Shown here piece after piece: positions 54,406 to 64,000 of a stretch of 64,000 bases of DNA. The first letter of the stretch is position 1. Every line of letters starts with the position of its first letter. The translations under genes and the position numbers were made by a program. The stretch is from Proteromonas lacertae (taxonomy: Eukaryota; Sar; Bigyra; Opalinata; Proteromonadidae). The notes under the pieces are model-generated. The model did no database searches, had not been told where the DNA came from, and saw only the letters and a program-made list of their open reading frames with translations. The stretch is taken from the NCBI GenBank assembly GCA_002245135.1, contig NGBS01000895.1, forward strand, positions 1 to 64,000, read 5' to 3'.

Positions 54406-54908
54406 ATGCAACGTTCTCTTGTAGAAGCGAATGATATATTTGATCTGTCAAAGGCAGCTGATAAATGTCCAAACTGGTATGGTATTTTTGATACAAAAGA
54501 AACTGATGGTTCATTTCTCATCAATCATTTTATATACAACTCGCTTATTAATAGTATATATAATTAGTTGTAATGAAGATAAAGATCGATGCACATTTTT
54601 GATCCACGCTAAGAAAGATATAACTTGGTATTCGAATTGTTGTCGTAAATTGGGATGTAATGTTGATAATGAAAAATATAATCATTTATTTTCAAGTGCT
54701 GATTTCTTTTCTCGACCACAATACTCATTCTTAGATAAATCAGAGGAAGAAATCAATAATTTGCTGAATCATATAATAGAAAGAGCAGAAGTTATGTCAA
54801 TGCCTAAAACAATACTTGTTGATGATTTATTCATCTTATTTTCTTATTTGAAATACTCCATTCAATCTTTATTGAAGTTTTTATCAAGATTGAAAAGTGT
54901 TTTAAACC

Positions 54909-54939
<31 letters not shown>

Positions 54940-55234
54940 ATGTATTTATGATGAGTAGGGTGATGTGTTGGTTGTTCTATATCATTCTGATACAAGTGGT
55001 GAATATGAAGAGGATATTGTTTCTCAATTAAGGAATTATTCAACTAATATTATTAATATATCTCCATTATCTAGTGGATATAGTGAAGATATCAATGGTT
55101 GTGTATAAATATTAATATTTATACAATTATTGTAAAAATAGATTGAAATTGTGGATATAAATGTTCCAGAAACTTCAACCAATCTATTTCATTATCGCTA
55201 TAAAGTATTAGATAATAAAATACTAATTGTGTGA
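54406..55234 (+). CDS. ELP6: Elongator complex subunit 6, spliced, one frame break
   Basis: Exons end and start at 54910/54959 and 55102/55142 (introns 48 and 39 nt, the first with a (TA)n run). ELP6 features: KETDGSFLINHFIYNSL (TDGSFLVHHF in humans), TWYSNCCRKLGCNV, KTILVDDLFILFSYL (VLLVDDLSVLLSL), GDVLVVLYHSD, and a beta end FHYRYKVLDNKILIV. The total is close to 230 residues, near the family norm. Between FIYNSLIN and the CTFLIHAKK part the frame changes by one base near 54550 without a usable intron, so an indel or unusual splice is possible. ELP4-ELP5-ELP6 form the RecA-like ring of Elongator, which modifies wobble uridines in tRNA. Confidence 0.8.
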
Positions 55235-55448
55235 TTTATTTATACAAATTATTAAATTTACATTGTTCATTATTTAAATAAAACCACAAAACAACACATA
55301 ATATCATTGAAAAATTAATTCTTAAATATATCCTGTAGATATGTTACACGAGGCATGTATATATATTAGATTGAGAGGAAGAGGTTTAAAAATATATAAA
55401 CTTACAAATAAATAAAAAAAGTCACCTCATTTGTTGTTTATATATATA
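55235..55448. other. Intergenic between convergent ELP6 and MYB gene
   Basis: AT-rich 3' spacer of 214 bp. Nothing supported. Confidence 0.4.
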
Positions 55449-56535
55449 TTACATAAAATATTGCTCAATTTCATCTCCAAACACTGTCATTCTTGGATAT
55501 TTAGAAAATCCATTATTATATTCTTCCAAATAACTGGGTAATGGGTAATCTTCATTGTTAGTATGACTATTCCAAGAGTTTAATGAAAAGTCTTCAATAA
55601 TTGCAATTGGTTCTGGATAATAATAACCAAATTCATTCATTTCTAATGGTTGTTGGTATGTTTGTTGAGTTGGTTGTGGTGGTGGTGGAGGTTGTTGATA
55701 GAGTGATGTATTATTAGGATAAGGTTGAAATTGACATTGTTGATATGATAATGCTGATTGTTGTTGTTGTTGTTGTTGTTGACGACGATGATGATTAGCT
55801 TGTCCGAAGTGTTGATATGATTGTTGTTGTGGTATTTGTTGTTGTTGTTGCTGTAAAATACTCATAGCTGTTGCTGGTTCTTGAAGATAAGGGAATGGAG
55901 GTGGTTCTTGTAATATACTACATACTGAGACTGGTGATTTTTCTTGTTCTTTTCTTGAAATTGCTTGGCGTTTATTTGGTTTATTTTGTATGTTTATATG
56001 ATATGGGGATTGTTGGTTTGATTGTTGACTTTGAGATTGACTTGTCATATTCTGTTGAACTGATTGCTGGGAAGAGAATTCAACTTTTGAGGATGATGAG
56101 GATGATTCACCTTTGATTGAACCGTCATAATTTCTTTTTACACCTTGTTTCTGTGTAACTTCTTTAGTTGTGGTTGTACCAAGCTTTGATAATCGTTGGA
56201 AGTACTTTTGGGCATGAGTACGAACTTGAACTACTGTTCTTGTAGAAATCAAACTTGCTATTTTCTTCCATTCTTTACCATATCTGCTTATTCCTTCTAA
56301 AAATAAATCATGTTCCTCTTTAGTCCATCGACCTAGATAATAAAAGTTGATAAAAATACCAACATTGTCAGTCCCCTTCTTAGCTTTCTCGTCATAATAG
56401 GCTCCCTCGTTGGACATGTCTTGCATCTCCAAATTCTATGAAAAATAAGGTGTTTTAAAATCTAAATATTTATACTGGTATATATTGATTGTTATTTTCA
56501 CTTGAAGTTGTACTAGGTAGAACTTGAATTGACAT
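55449..56535 (-). CDS. MYB-SHAQKYF transcription factor, 3 exons
   Basis: Exons 56535-56476, 56435-56360 and 56332-55449 (introns 40 and 27 nt; the second has no stop and a length divisible by three) give 339 residues. The single MYB repeat is GRWTKEEHDLFLEGISRYGK, then EWKKIASLISTRT, ending in VRTHAQKYFQRLSKL, the SHAQKYF variant known from plant CCA1/REVEILLE and protist factors. The rest is Gln, Pro and Ser-rich with two CAA/CAG-coded poly-Gln tracts and aromatic motifs at the C-terminus, as in activation domains. Nuclear DNA-binding regulator; target unknown. Confidence 0.88.
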
Positions 56536-56599
56536 TGTTACAGAATTAGAGCAATATTATAATGCTTCTATAGCAAAAGAAGCAGAGTATCTTTTGACC

Positions 56600-56700
56600 A
56601 ATTAAAACTTCTTGTTTATTGGGCGAATCAAATATCTTCATTTTCAAGCTAATAGACGAGCTAACCAATCACTGCATCTTTGATTTGATTGGCTATTCTT
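56600..56700. promoter_or_regulatory. Promoter with paired CCAAT elements upstream of the MYB gene
   Basis: CCAATTAAA near 56600, CCAATCA near 56666 and TGATTGGC near 56687 are CCAAT boxes in both orientations within 100 bp of the MYB start. NF-Y type binding is a reasonable reading. Confidence 0.35.
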
Positions 56701-56763
56701 TAATTGAGTTTTTTTTATTTTTTTTATTGAGAACATGGTACACACTATAGTGATAAGTGAAAA

Positions 56764-56949
56764 TCATTGTATGTCTGCGAGGACCTGTTGGATCAGAATG
56801 ATAAACTCGAGAAAGTCGATTGTATTAAGCTGATCTAAATGTGCTCCCTCTAATATCTGTATAGTATTATTCTTCTCTTGATTGGTTTTATATTTCCAGT
56901 GATTTATTTGAATTAATAAGCATTTAAATAGTGTTGTTTTACAATACAA
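56764..56949 (-). CDS. Possible small EF-hand-like protein, 5' end unresolved
   Basis: 61 open codons ending TGA at 56764. The C-terminal part, HLDQLNTIDFLEFIILIQQV, has the I-D-x-x-E spacing of the second half of an EF-hand loop (TIDFxEF). The first calcium-ligand positions are not all acidic. In-frame sequence before 56949 ends in a TATAG acceptor, so an upstream exon is likely. It may be a calmodulin/centrin-like gene or its remnant. Confidence 0.3.
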   Translation of the reverse strand: MYCKTTLFKCLLIQINHWKYKTNQEKNNTIQILEGAHLDQLNTIDFLEFIILIQQVLADIQ

Positions 56950-57073
56950 CCCATTCTATAACCAAATATAGATGCTTCATATTTTATTTTCAAATAATGA
57001 GTAAATAACTCCAATCCCTATACAAAACTTTAAAGTATAGATAGTACATATATATTTTAAGTAATATGCTTAT

Positions 57074-60000
57074 TTATAACATCTCTTCATCCTCTTCACT
57101 ATCTTCCTCTTCTCCTTCCTCTTCTCTCTTCTTTCGATCATCTTCATTTAAATTCCCTGAATCATCTGATAAATTCTCACCAAGCAACTCATATTTTGCT
57201 CCACATAGAGGTAGCCAGATATTTCTGTAAAGCTCATCCAAACTTTGACTCTTCAATCCAAGCTCTTTATTCTTCAAAACTTCACCAATCGAATCTACTA
57301 TAGCCTTGAGTATATTTTCTTTACCAAATTCAAACAAATGATATATAATTTGATTCAAAGCATATTGATAATCAAATATTCTCAACTTTGAAATATTTTT
57401 ATCTAATTCATTCTTATTGCCTATTCTATCACATTTCACTCCACCATCTGCTTTAATAACCAAATCAAATCCTAATATCATCATAAACAATTGAATCAAC
57501 TTATTCGTCACATTCATCCCTTTTACATTTTGTTTCAAATTACTCAAATCAGAGCTTGAAACTGCTTTGGAATGACTATAGAATGAAGGCCAATATAATT
57601 CACCATCATATATGAAATCTTTCTCCAAATATTGATAACCACGAGCTTAAATGTAAAATATCATTTAAATTTCTCTTTGTATATAGTGAAGGTATTTGTT
57701 CATTAAGGTAAGATTCAATCTATATATATAAATATATAAAATAAAAATAATATATATATATATATATATATATACATTATAATTGCCATAGTCTTTACTA
57801 TTAATAATAGATTCATACAATATTGAAGACTTAATCTCATCAACATTTGTTGTTTCAACTACTTTCTTTAACTCATCCATATCAATCATTTTATCTTGGA
57901 AGTATTGAAAGGATGCTCTTAATAACTGTAACTTACTTCTCACACAGTTCAATGATTCTTTATATTTCTTCAACTCTTTCTTATCTTCAAGTGATATTAT
58001 TTCTAAGAAGTGATAATTCTGATACAAATCACCATCAAATGTAAATCGATATTTCATTTCTTTTTGTAACATACTAATATCATGTTTTAACTTGTTATTC
58101 TTTCTGAATATTTCATTATATGAATTTCTAATTTCATTGGTTATTTCTTCCATAAAGAATTGCAATCTCTTTCTATCATTCAAAAACTCGACATTATTTG
58201 TTAATAATCTTACTTTCTTATCTTCATCAACCAACATATCGTTCAAAATATCCAATTTTTCATTAAATACTGTCAAATCAGTCTTTTGTTCCTCCAAACT
58301 TGAATCTAATACTTTCATATCTTTGTTATCTTCATCACCATAATTGATAAAGTTAAATATTTCAATGTTTCTAACTGACTTTCTTTCATTTATGTTTGCA
58401 CTATTTGGTTGTTGTCTATTTGCTGCTATCTTTGCTTGGATTTCTCTATTAAGCTTTTGGATTTGTCCCTTTTTACCATGAATATCTTCCAATATTTCAT
58501 CTATTTCTTCTTCAATACTTTGTTTATCTTCTTTCAACTGTTTAATACTTTGTTGATTATTTGGATTGTTGTTTTCATCAGTATCATAGAATTCTAATTC
58601 TTCTTTCACTTCCTTCAATTGTTCATTTCTATATTCACATTGTTTATTCATAATCTCTAAATCATATTCATATTTAATCACTATAGCTTGATCTGAATAT
58701 ATATTCTATATATATATATATATAAATAACAAAAATGATATATATATACATTATTTGGAATACTCTTAATCAATCCATTATGTTTATTCAATGCATTTCT
58801 TAATGCCTTTATTATATCATCTTTTTCTTTCAATTGATCGTCTAAATCACCATTTTCTATTACTACAGTCTTTGTTCTCTTTTTCATTGTGTTTATTTGG
58901 AAAGTTATTGCTCTTAATTTTTCTTCCAATTCTCTTATATAAACAGCTTGTTTTTCATCTTTTCCTTTGCTTTTTAATTTCTTTATTTCATCCAATAACT
59001 TCTCATTTTCTACTTTGTAATCACTGTTTTCATCAGTTAATTGCTGAATTCTCTTTTCCAATAAGTCATCATTGTTTTCTGCATTTCCACTTGTAAAATT
59101 CGCCAAGATTTCTTCATTCTCTTCTTTCAAACTGTCAACTTGTTCTTGTAAGTCATTCATCTTTTTAATACATGCAGAATGATCAGCATCAACAGTAACT
59201 TCTTGAATAGCATTATTATTCTTTAAATTTTCAATTTCATCTTCCAATTCTTTTATTCTCTTTTCACATTCACTATAATCAGCTTCTTCATTAATATTCT
59301 TTATTATAGTTACATTGTTATTTATATTGTTATTAGTCTGTTCCAAAGTCAAATTTCTTTTCTCTAATTCTTCTATTTTCTTATTCTTTTCATTAATTTC
59401 ATTCTCATTCTTCTTCATTATAGTCAAGTAATTATTGATGGAAGACTGTAAGTTTTTGATTTTGGTATTACATTGAGCATGACTGTCTGGCGTTTTAATT
59501 TCTCCGCTACTTGAACCACTACTCAAAGTGCTATTCTCTCGACTATGAGTTACACTTTTAATCAAATTCAATTGATTAATTTCATCATCTTTTGATTCTA
59601 ATTTCTTCTCCAATATCTTTATTTCATTCTCTTTATCTTTCAAATTGTTTTCCAACTTTTTGGATTTTGTTAAATATGTATTTACTGTTAATTTGAGATT
59701 ATTAATTACCTTATTACATTTAGAATGATCATTCACATATTTGATAATTGTCTTTACTTGTGGTGGTGATTGAGGTTGTGGAGGTGGTGGTGGTGGTGGT
59801 ATAACTTTATCTTCTTCATCATCAACATCAAAATTAAAATGAACTCTGTGAGGATTTGTATTAGACATTTGAGGTGATAATAACTGAGTTTGTAATTTGT
59901 CATTTAATTCTTTGTTTAATACCATCAAGTTACTACTTTTTTGCTATATATATAAATATATATATAATATTATATTTATACTCTTTCTATCATCACTGAT

Positions 60001-61571
60001 TTAGACATATCAGCATTCTGCTTCTTTAATTTCTCAATCTCTAATTCATATTGTCTTTTAAACTCATCCAATTGTTCATTTTTAACTTCTTCTTCCTCAA
60101 CTACTTCCTCAACTACTTTTTCTTTTATTTCTTCTTTTCTTGGTTGAGGTTTAGGTAAAAGTGATGATTTTCTTCTTTGTGATGGAGATTTTGGATTCTT
60201 TGCTATTTCTTCATATTCATCATCATATTCATCATCTTCTTCAACTGCTATTGGATCAGGCATTGTAGGATCTAACTCTGATTTAATTGGTTTCATATAT
60301 TCAGTTTTGACTTTTATTGCTACAGCACCAAATTGTAATGTTCTAATTGTCTCTTTCTTGTGAAGTATCACTGGTGTACAACATAACAAAATAGCTACTC
60401 TTGAACAATGGAATAAGTATGGATATAAATATCTTGTTAGATTTGTTGATCTAAAAAATGTTGGATTTACTTCCTGTAATTCATCTTTTTGAATACCAAT
60501 CTTCTGTTTCTTCAAAATATCACTAAACAAATTAGTTAAATTAAACAATGAAGTATTAATCGAAATAGCTTGTTTTACTTGTAAATGGCTTTGTCCTGGT
60601 TTAGTTTCTATCTTTTCTGATCCTGCTAAATCAATCATACATAAATTACCTTTATATTCGTAAGTTAACATTACATCTTTTCCATGCTCATCCTGCCCCA
60701 TTTGTTCTTTTATCATATTTACAGTAATTTGTATTAATATATGAGATCGACTTGAATTGTTGTTCATTACTGTATTATCCACAACACATCTATATTTATA
60801 TATAATAATGAGAATATTCTTAACATACTTTTCTCTACCACTTCTATACAATTCTAATACTTCTTCGATCAAGGATTCTGTAGATTCTTTAAGATTTGAG
60901 AAGGTATTCTTTGTCACACCTCTCATCTGCAAACCATGGTTATGATCAAAGTGAATGGGTAATGATTTCTTATTGGTTGCTAATAAATCATACATATCAG
61001 TGTTATAATCTTCAACAAACATTACAGTTATTGATTCTACATTACTAGCTTCGCTTGATCGTTCTATTATACGTCGAATCATTAATTGGCATAAGCCTTC
61101 TCTTTCTTCTGTTCCATTAAGTGTGAATGACTTACCGGATCCTGTTTGACCAAATCTATAAATTTATACATATTACATAAACAAAAATACGCAAAAATAC
61201 AAGCATTATAACCACAAAGAACATGATCTATATACTTATCACCGATTTCGTTAAAGCTACAAGATAATATTATCACATATACATATCTAAAGATGGATTG
61301 TCCTTTTCTGGCACTTTATCTGAATCAGTATTTGAAGACTTTAGTGAATTGACTGTTGAACTTAGGATCATCCACAGTAATCCTGTTCTATTTGGCATTA
61401 CAATGCTGAATGTTATACCAATTTACCTTTCTTATTTTCTAAATAGTTTAAATATTTTCTGCATTTTGATGCTCCTAACGACTTTATTTCGTTATCAAGT
61501 ACTGGCCTTATAATTGGAAAAGCCTAAACATTATTAATTACAAAAAATCATACAGATATTTTAGTTGTCAT
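57074..61571 (-). CDS. Kinesin heavy chain-like motor with long coiled coil, about 9 exons
   Basis: Exons 61571-61554, 61523-61427, 61387-61283, 61256-61191, 61155-60829, 60789-59982, 59943-58750, 58705-57776 and 57719-57074 (introns 26-56 nt, some with (TA)n) give roughly 1,400 residues. Motor signatures: FPIIRPVLDNE, HVLCGYNACIFAFGQTGSGKS (P-loop), NNNSSRSH (switch I), MIDLAGSEKIE (switch II), and the neck after LQFGAVAIKVK. The stalk at ~430-1200 is long coiled coil (EEKLRAITFQINTMKKR; KEVKEELEFYDTDEN), and an acidic tail follows. Two places do not join cleanly: exon 3 around 61387/61340, where the stretch NRITVDDPKFNSQFTKVF is in another frame, and near 57650. The family beyond kinesin cannot be fixed. 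Confidence 0.8.
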
Positions 61572-62062
61572 TGAAGTACGATGGTAAATAATGAAAAATT
61601 ATATTCAAACTCTTCAAGCCCAACAGTCATAATGTTTAGTTATTATAAATAATAGTTAATTATTATAGAGAAAATAACTATACATACCAAAATTTCATTT
61701 TTCAAAATTTTAATCTATCAATATGGTTTATTTATGTGATTAATTTATTTTGGGGGTATATTCTACCAATATTGAAAGGTTTATGTAATAATTAACTGAA
61801 CTTCATGGAAACATAGTATGAAATGTTGATTTTATGGATATAAACTTCTTCACAATGATGATGTTACCACTATTGTTACCATTTCTGCCTTTTTATCGTA
61901 CTTGATCAATGCAAATGGATAAGTCTATCGATATACCGTTGTATTACGTATATGTATGTAATAATCTATGTATAATAAATTGATGACAACTCACTTCTTA
62001 CTCATAATCAAATAAAGAGTTCCAATAATTATAGTCGTTTTACTGTAATTTTTTTGTTTTTA
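61572..62062. other. Divergent spacer between kinesin and pseudokinase
   Basis: 491 bp, AT-rich, no open frame or repeat of note. It probably holds both promoters; no box was recognised. Confidence 0.4.
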
Positions 62063-63542
62063 ATGAATATAGAATATAGAGTGCATAGAATTGAACCTTT
62101 GAAAAACAAAAACATTAATGAGTACATAAAGAATGTTTATGGTGATTTATTAGAGGTATATATTTATTTGCTTATTATAGTCATATTTACCATTAAAAAC
62201 TCAAAATGATATTGTTATGTATGAGATATATAAAAAAGATTTAAGCAGAAAAGAAATTTTGAAAGTAATTCCTACAAAGAATTATAATTCTTCGATTTTA
62301 AGTGATTTTAAAAAGAAAATTGAGTTTATTAATTCAATATTTGGAGAGAATGATGGTTTATTAAAAAGCAGTATTGTAAAAGTAAATGAAGCTGATCCAT
62401 ATTTGATTATTAGTCGTTATAAGAATAATAAAACTTTAGAAGATATGAATGATATAGAATTAATAAATATATTTAAAGAAATAGGAAGTTATCCATTGTT
62501 AAAAACGTTATGTAGAGTATTGAGAGTGTTTCATGAAAATGGTTATTATCATGGTGGAATAAAATTGAGTAATATAATATTAATAAAACAAATAAAACAA
62601 GAAAAATTTGAATTTTTAATTTGTGATTATTTTTATCTGCTATTGAATAAGAATAAATCAATAATTACTAAAGAAAATGTGAATTATGTAAGTCCAGAAG
62701 AATTAACAAACATAGAATTAGATGTAAAGAAAGATATGTGGAATATTGGAATAATATTATACAAAATTTTAAGTGGTAAATTTCCATTTGATGGTAATTC
62801 AATAGAAACAAAACAAAAGAAAATATTTAATGCGCAATTTGATGATTTAGATATAAAATTTAAAGATAAGATAAACCCATTAATTCATAAATTATTAAAA
62901 AAAGAGAGTAAAAACAGATTATCAATCAAAGAATTTGAAAATGTAATTGATAAAATTAATTCTAACATTTATATTGGTGATTCAATTCATTTTGTTGAAA
63001 AAAGGAAAGAAGAAAAAGGAGTAGTATTTATTCCTGATTTTAATCACAACAATATTTCTATAAACGACAATGGAACAACAATTATAAACACTGTTGGTGG
63101 TGCTGAATCACATTGTTATTTAAATATGGAAATCAAAGATGAAGCAATACATCACTTTATATTCAAATTGAATCGTGGTAATAATGGAATATTCTTTGGT
63201 TGTTCTACAAATAGTGAATATGTAGGAGATGATTTATCAGACAATGAAACATCATGCAGTATTGGTTTTCATAATTATTATTGTTATTTATATGGATCAA
63301 ATGGAAATAAGATGATAGATGATGAGTTAGACAACATCGATATAAAGGAAGGAGAAGAATATGAAATAATATTTAACATGAAAGAAAACACAGTTTCTAT
63401 AAAACAAAGAAATTGTGATGAAATAATATTATTCACAGATATACAGAAAAAATTGTATATATTTGCTAGTATTTACAAAAAGAATGATTCAGTTAGTATT
63501 ATAAAATACTGGAAAATAGATTACAACAATATGAATGAATAA
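62063..63542 (+). CDS. Pseudokinase fused to a SPRY-like domain, 2 exons
   Basis: Exons 62063-62155 and 62181-63542 around a 25-nt intron give 484 residues. The kinase-like part runs to ~270. The catalytic-loop HRDxKxxN is HGGIKLSN (~residue 155) and DFG is DYF, so the proton-acceptor Asp and the glycine of the metal-binding motif are lost. The lower lobe is normal in form: YVSPEEL, KDMWNIGIILYKILSGKFPFDG. No VAIK lysine motif is clear. The last ~200 residues match the C-terminal SPRY-like domain of the BTB proteins (GAESHCYLNMEIKDEAIHHF, YEIIFNMKENTVSIKQR). Likely a scaffold or target receptor; a signalling or ligand-sensing role in the same family is inferred. Confidence 0.8.
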
Positions 63543-63623
63543 TGTCATTTCTCTTTTTAAAAATTAACATCTCATTGCATTAATTTGCATATTTTTTTTA
63601 TTTTGCTATCTTGTTTTCTGTAT

Positions 63624-63743
63624 ATGTTGAATGATATAGCTTTTTATAATTTGGGTTACAAAATTCCATTTAAGATAACCACTGAACAAAGAATGAAATT
63701 GAAAGGAATTAACATGAAAAAACTATGGAGACAAGCAAATTAG
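63624..63743 (+). CDS. 39-codon ORF
   Basis: ATG to TAG (MLNDIAFYNLGYKIPFKI...KKLWRQAN), basic and protein-like, 81 bp after the pseudokinase. It may be a small gene or the end of a lost one. Confidence 0.25.
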   Translation: MLNDIAFYNLGYKIPFKITTEQRMKLKGINMKKLWRQAN

Positions 63744-64000
63744 CTGATAAAAAAATTAGACAGTTTTACTGGTATTGAATAATAAAATCATAGCAAAAAT
63801 CTAAACAAATATACATCTTGATATTACTTCCATATAATAACTAGAATAGTATTAATGTGTAAGAATAAGTATTTAATTCATTTACTGTGACAATTATAAT
63901 AGGAGTTACTTATAGTTAAATTATTTTATGCTTTTTAGCTGTTATTCAAAATTACATTTTTTTGTTATTCAACCAGTTATGCTGATATATTAGTCATCTT
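63744..64000. other. Right edge, non-coding
   Basis: AT-rich, no gene seen before the window ends. Confidence 0.4.

Noticed and set aside
54831-55043. Minus-strand ORF over the (TA)n tract
   Set aside because: It is low-complexity translation of the ELP6 intron and its flanks.
1-64000. CRISPR arrays, bacterial operons, Shine-Dalgarno sites
   Set aside because: No regular spacer-repeat unit is present, and introns with a eukaryotic gene set exclude a prokaryotic source despite operon-like spacing.
1-64000. tRNA or rRNA genes
   Set aside because: I looked for T-loop GGTTCGAATCC-like and paired acceptor sequences in the spacers and found none; the single GTTCGAATC (7214) lies in nicalin coding sequence.
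1-64000. Reassigned genetic code (ciliate-like) because introns are so short
   Set aside because: TAA, TAG and TGA all end conserved proteins at the expected length (RPL3, PAP, ELP6) and none is needed as a sense codon in conserved domains.

Overview
The window is nuclear DNA of a very AT-rich unicellular eukaryote. It carries a eukaryotic 60S ribosomal protein, an origin recognition subunit, a cap methyltransferase, nicalin, a kinesin and a chromatin scaffold. The standard code is used: TAA, TAG and TGA all end reading frames and glutamine is CAA/CAG. Almost every gene is cut by spliceosomal introns of only 24-48 nt (one of 65) that start GTAT and end in AT-rich ..TAG. Intergenic spacers are tiny, down to no base at all between two divergent start codons. 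Poly-Asn (AAT) tracts recall Dictyostelium, but the intron size does not. I cannot name the lineage. Exon joins were worked out by eye from reading phase and protein similarity. || Layout. 1-6229: the right-hand part of a Polinton/Maverick-type DNA transposon. It has a frame-broken protein-primed family B DNA polymerase, four short unrecognised genes, a repeated promoter-like box, and an inverted/direct repeat that probably marks the element end. 6680-15736: NCLN (nicalin), ORC4, and a 1,862-residue EP400/EAF1-type protein (HSA, degenerate SNF2 ATPase, SANT, Asn/Gln-rich tail). 16206-28740: two inverted, nearly identical copies of a BTB + Ig-like + SPRY-like gene (one frameshifted, one intact). 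They flank a cap guanine-N7 methyltransferase, RPL3, a poly(A) polymerase homologue that lacks two of three catalytic aspartates, and two decayed RHS/Crinkler-type P-loop NTPases. 29017-33031: a phospholipid scramblase and a UFD1/zinc-finger protein. || 33505-49484: a dense cluster of 14 glycosyltransferase- and methyltransferase-like genes plus one tiny gene. The cluster proteins start with a single hydrophobic anchor, as type II Golgi enzymes do. Families include two fucosyltransferase-like paralogues sharing a 381-bp inverted identical block, HtrL/YibB, two FkbM methyltransferases, two GT31 enzymes, GT92, LicD/fukutin and several DxD enzymes. It reads like a eukaryotic counterpart of a bacterial surface-polysaccharide locus. 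|| 50179-64000: a third, broken BTB/SPRY paralogue, a decayed gene, an ARM-repeat protein, ELP6, a MYB-SHAQKYF factor, a possible small EF-hand-like gene, a roughly 1,400-residue kinesin in about nine exons, and a pseudokinase fused to the same SPRY-like domain as the BTB proteins. || Frame breaks occur in several multi-exon genes as well as in mobile or repetitive ones, and many lie at short homopolymers. Some may therefore be sequence errors rather than real decay.
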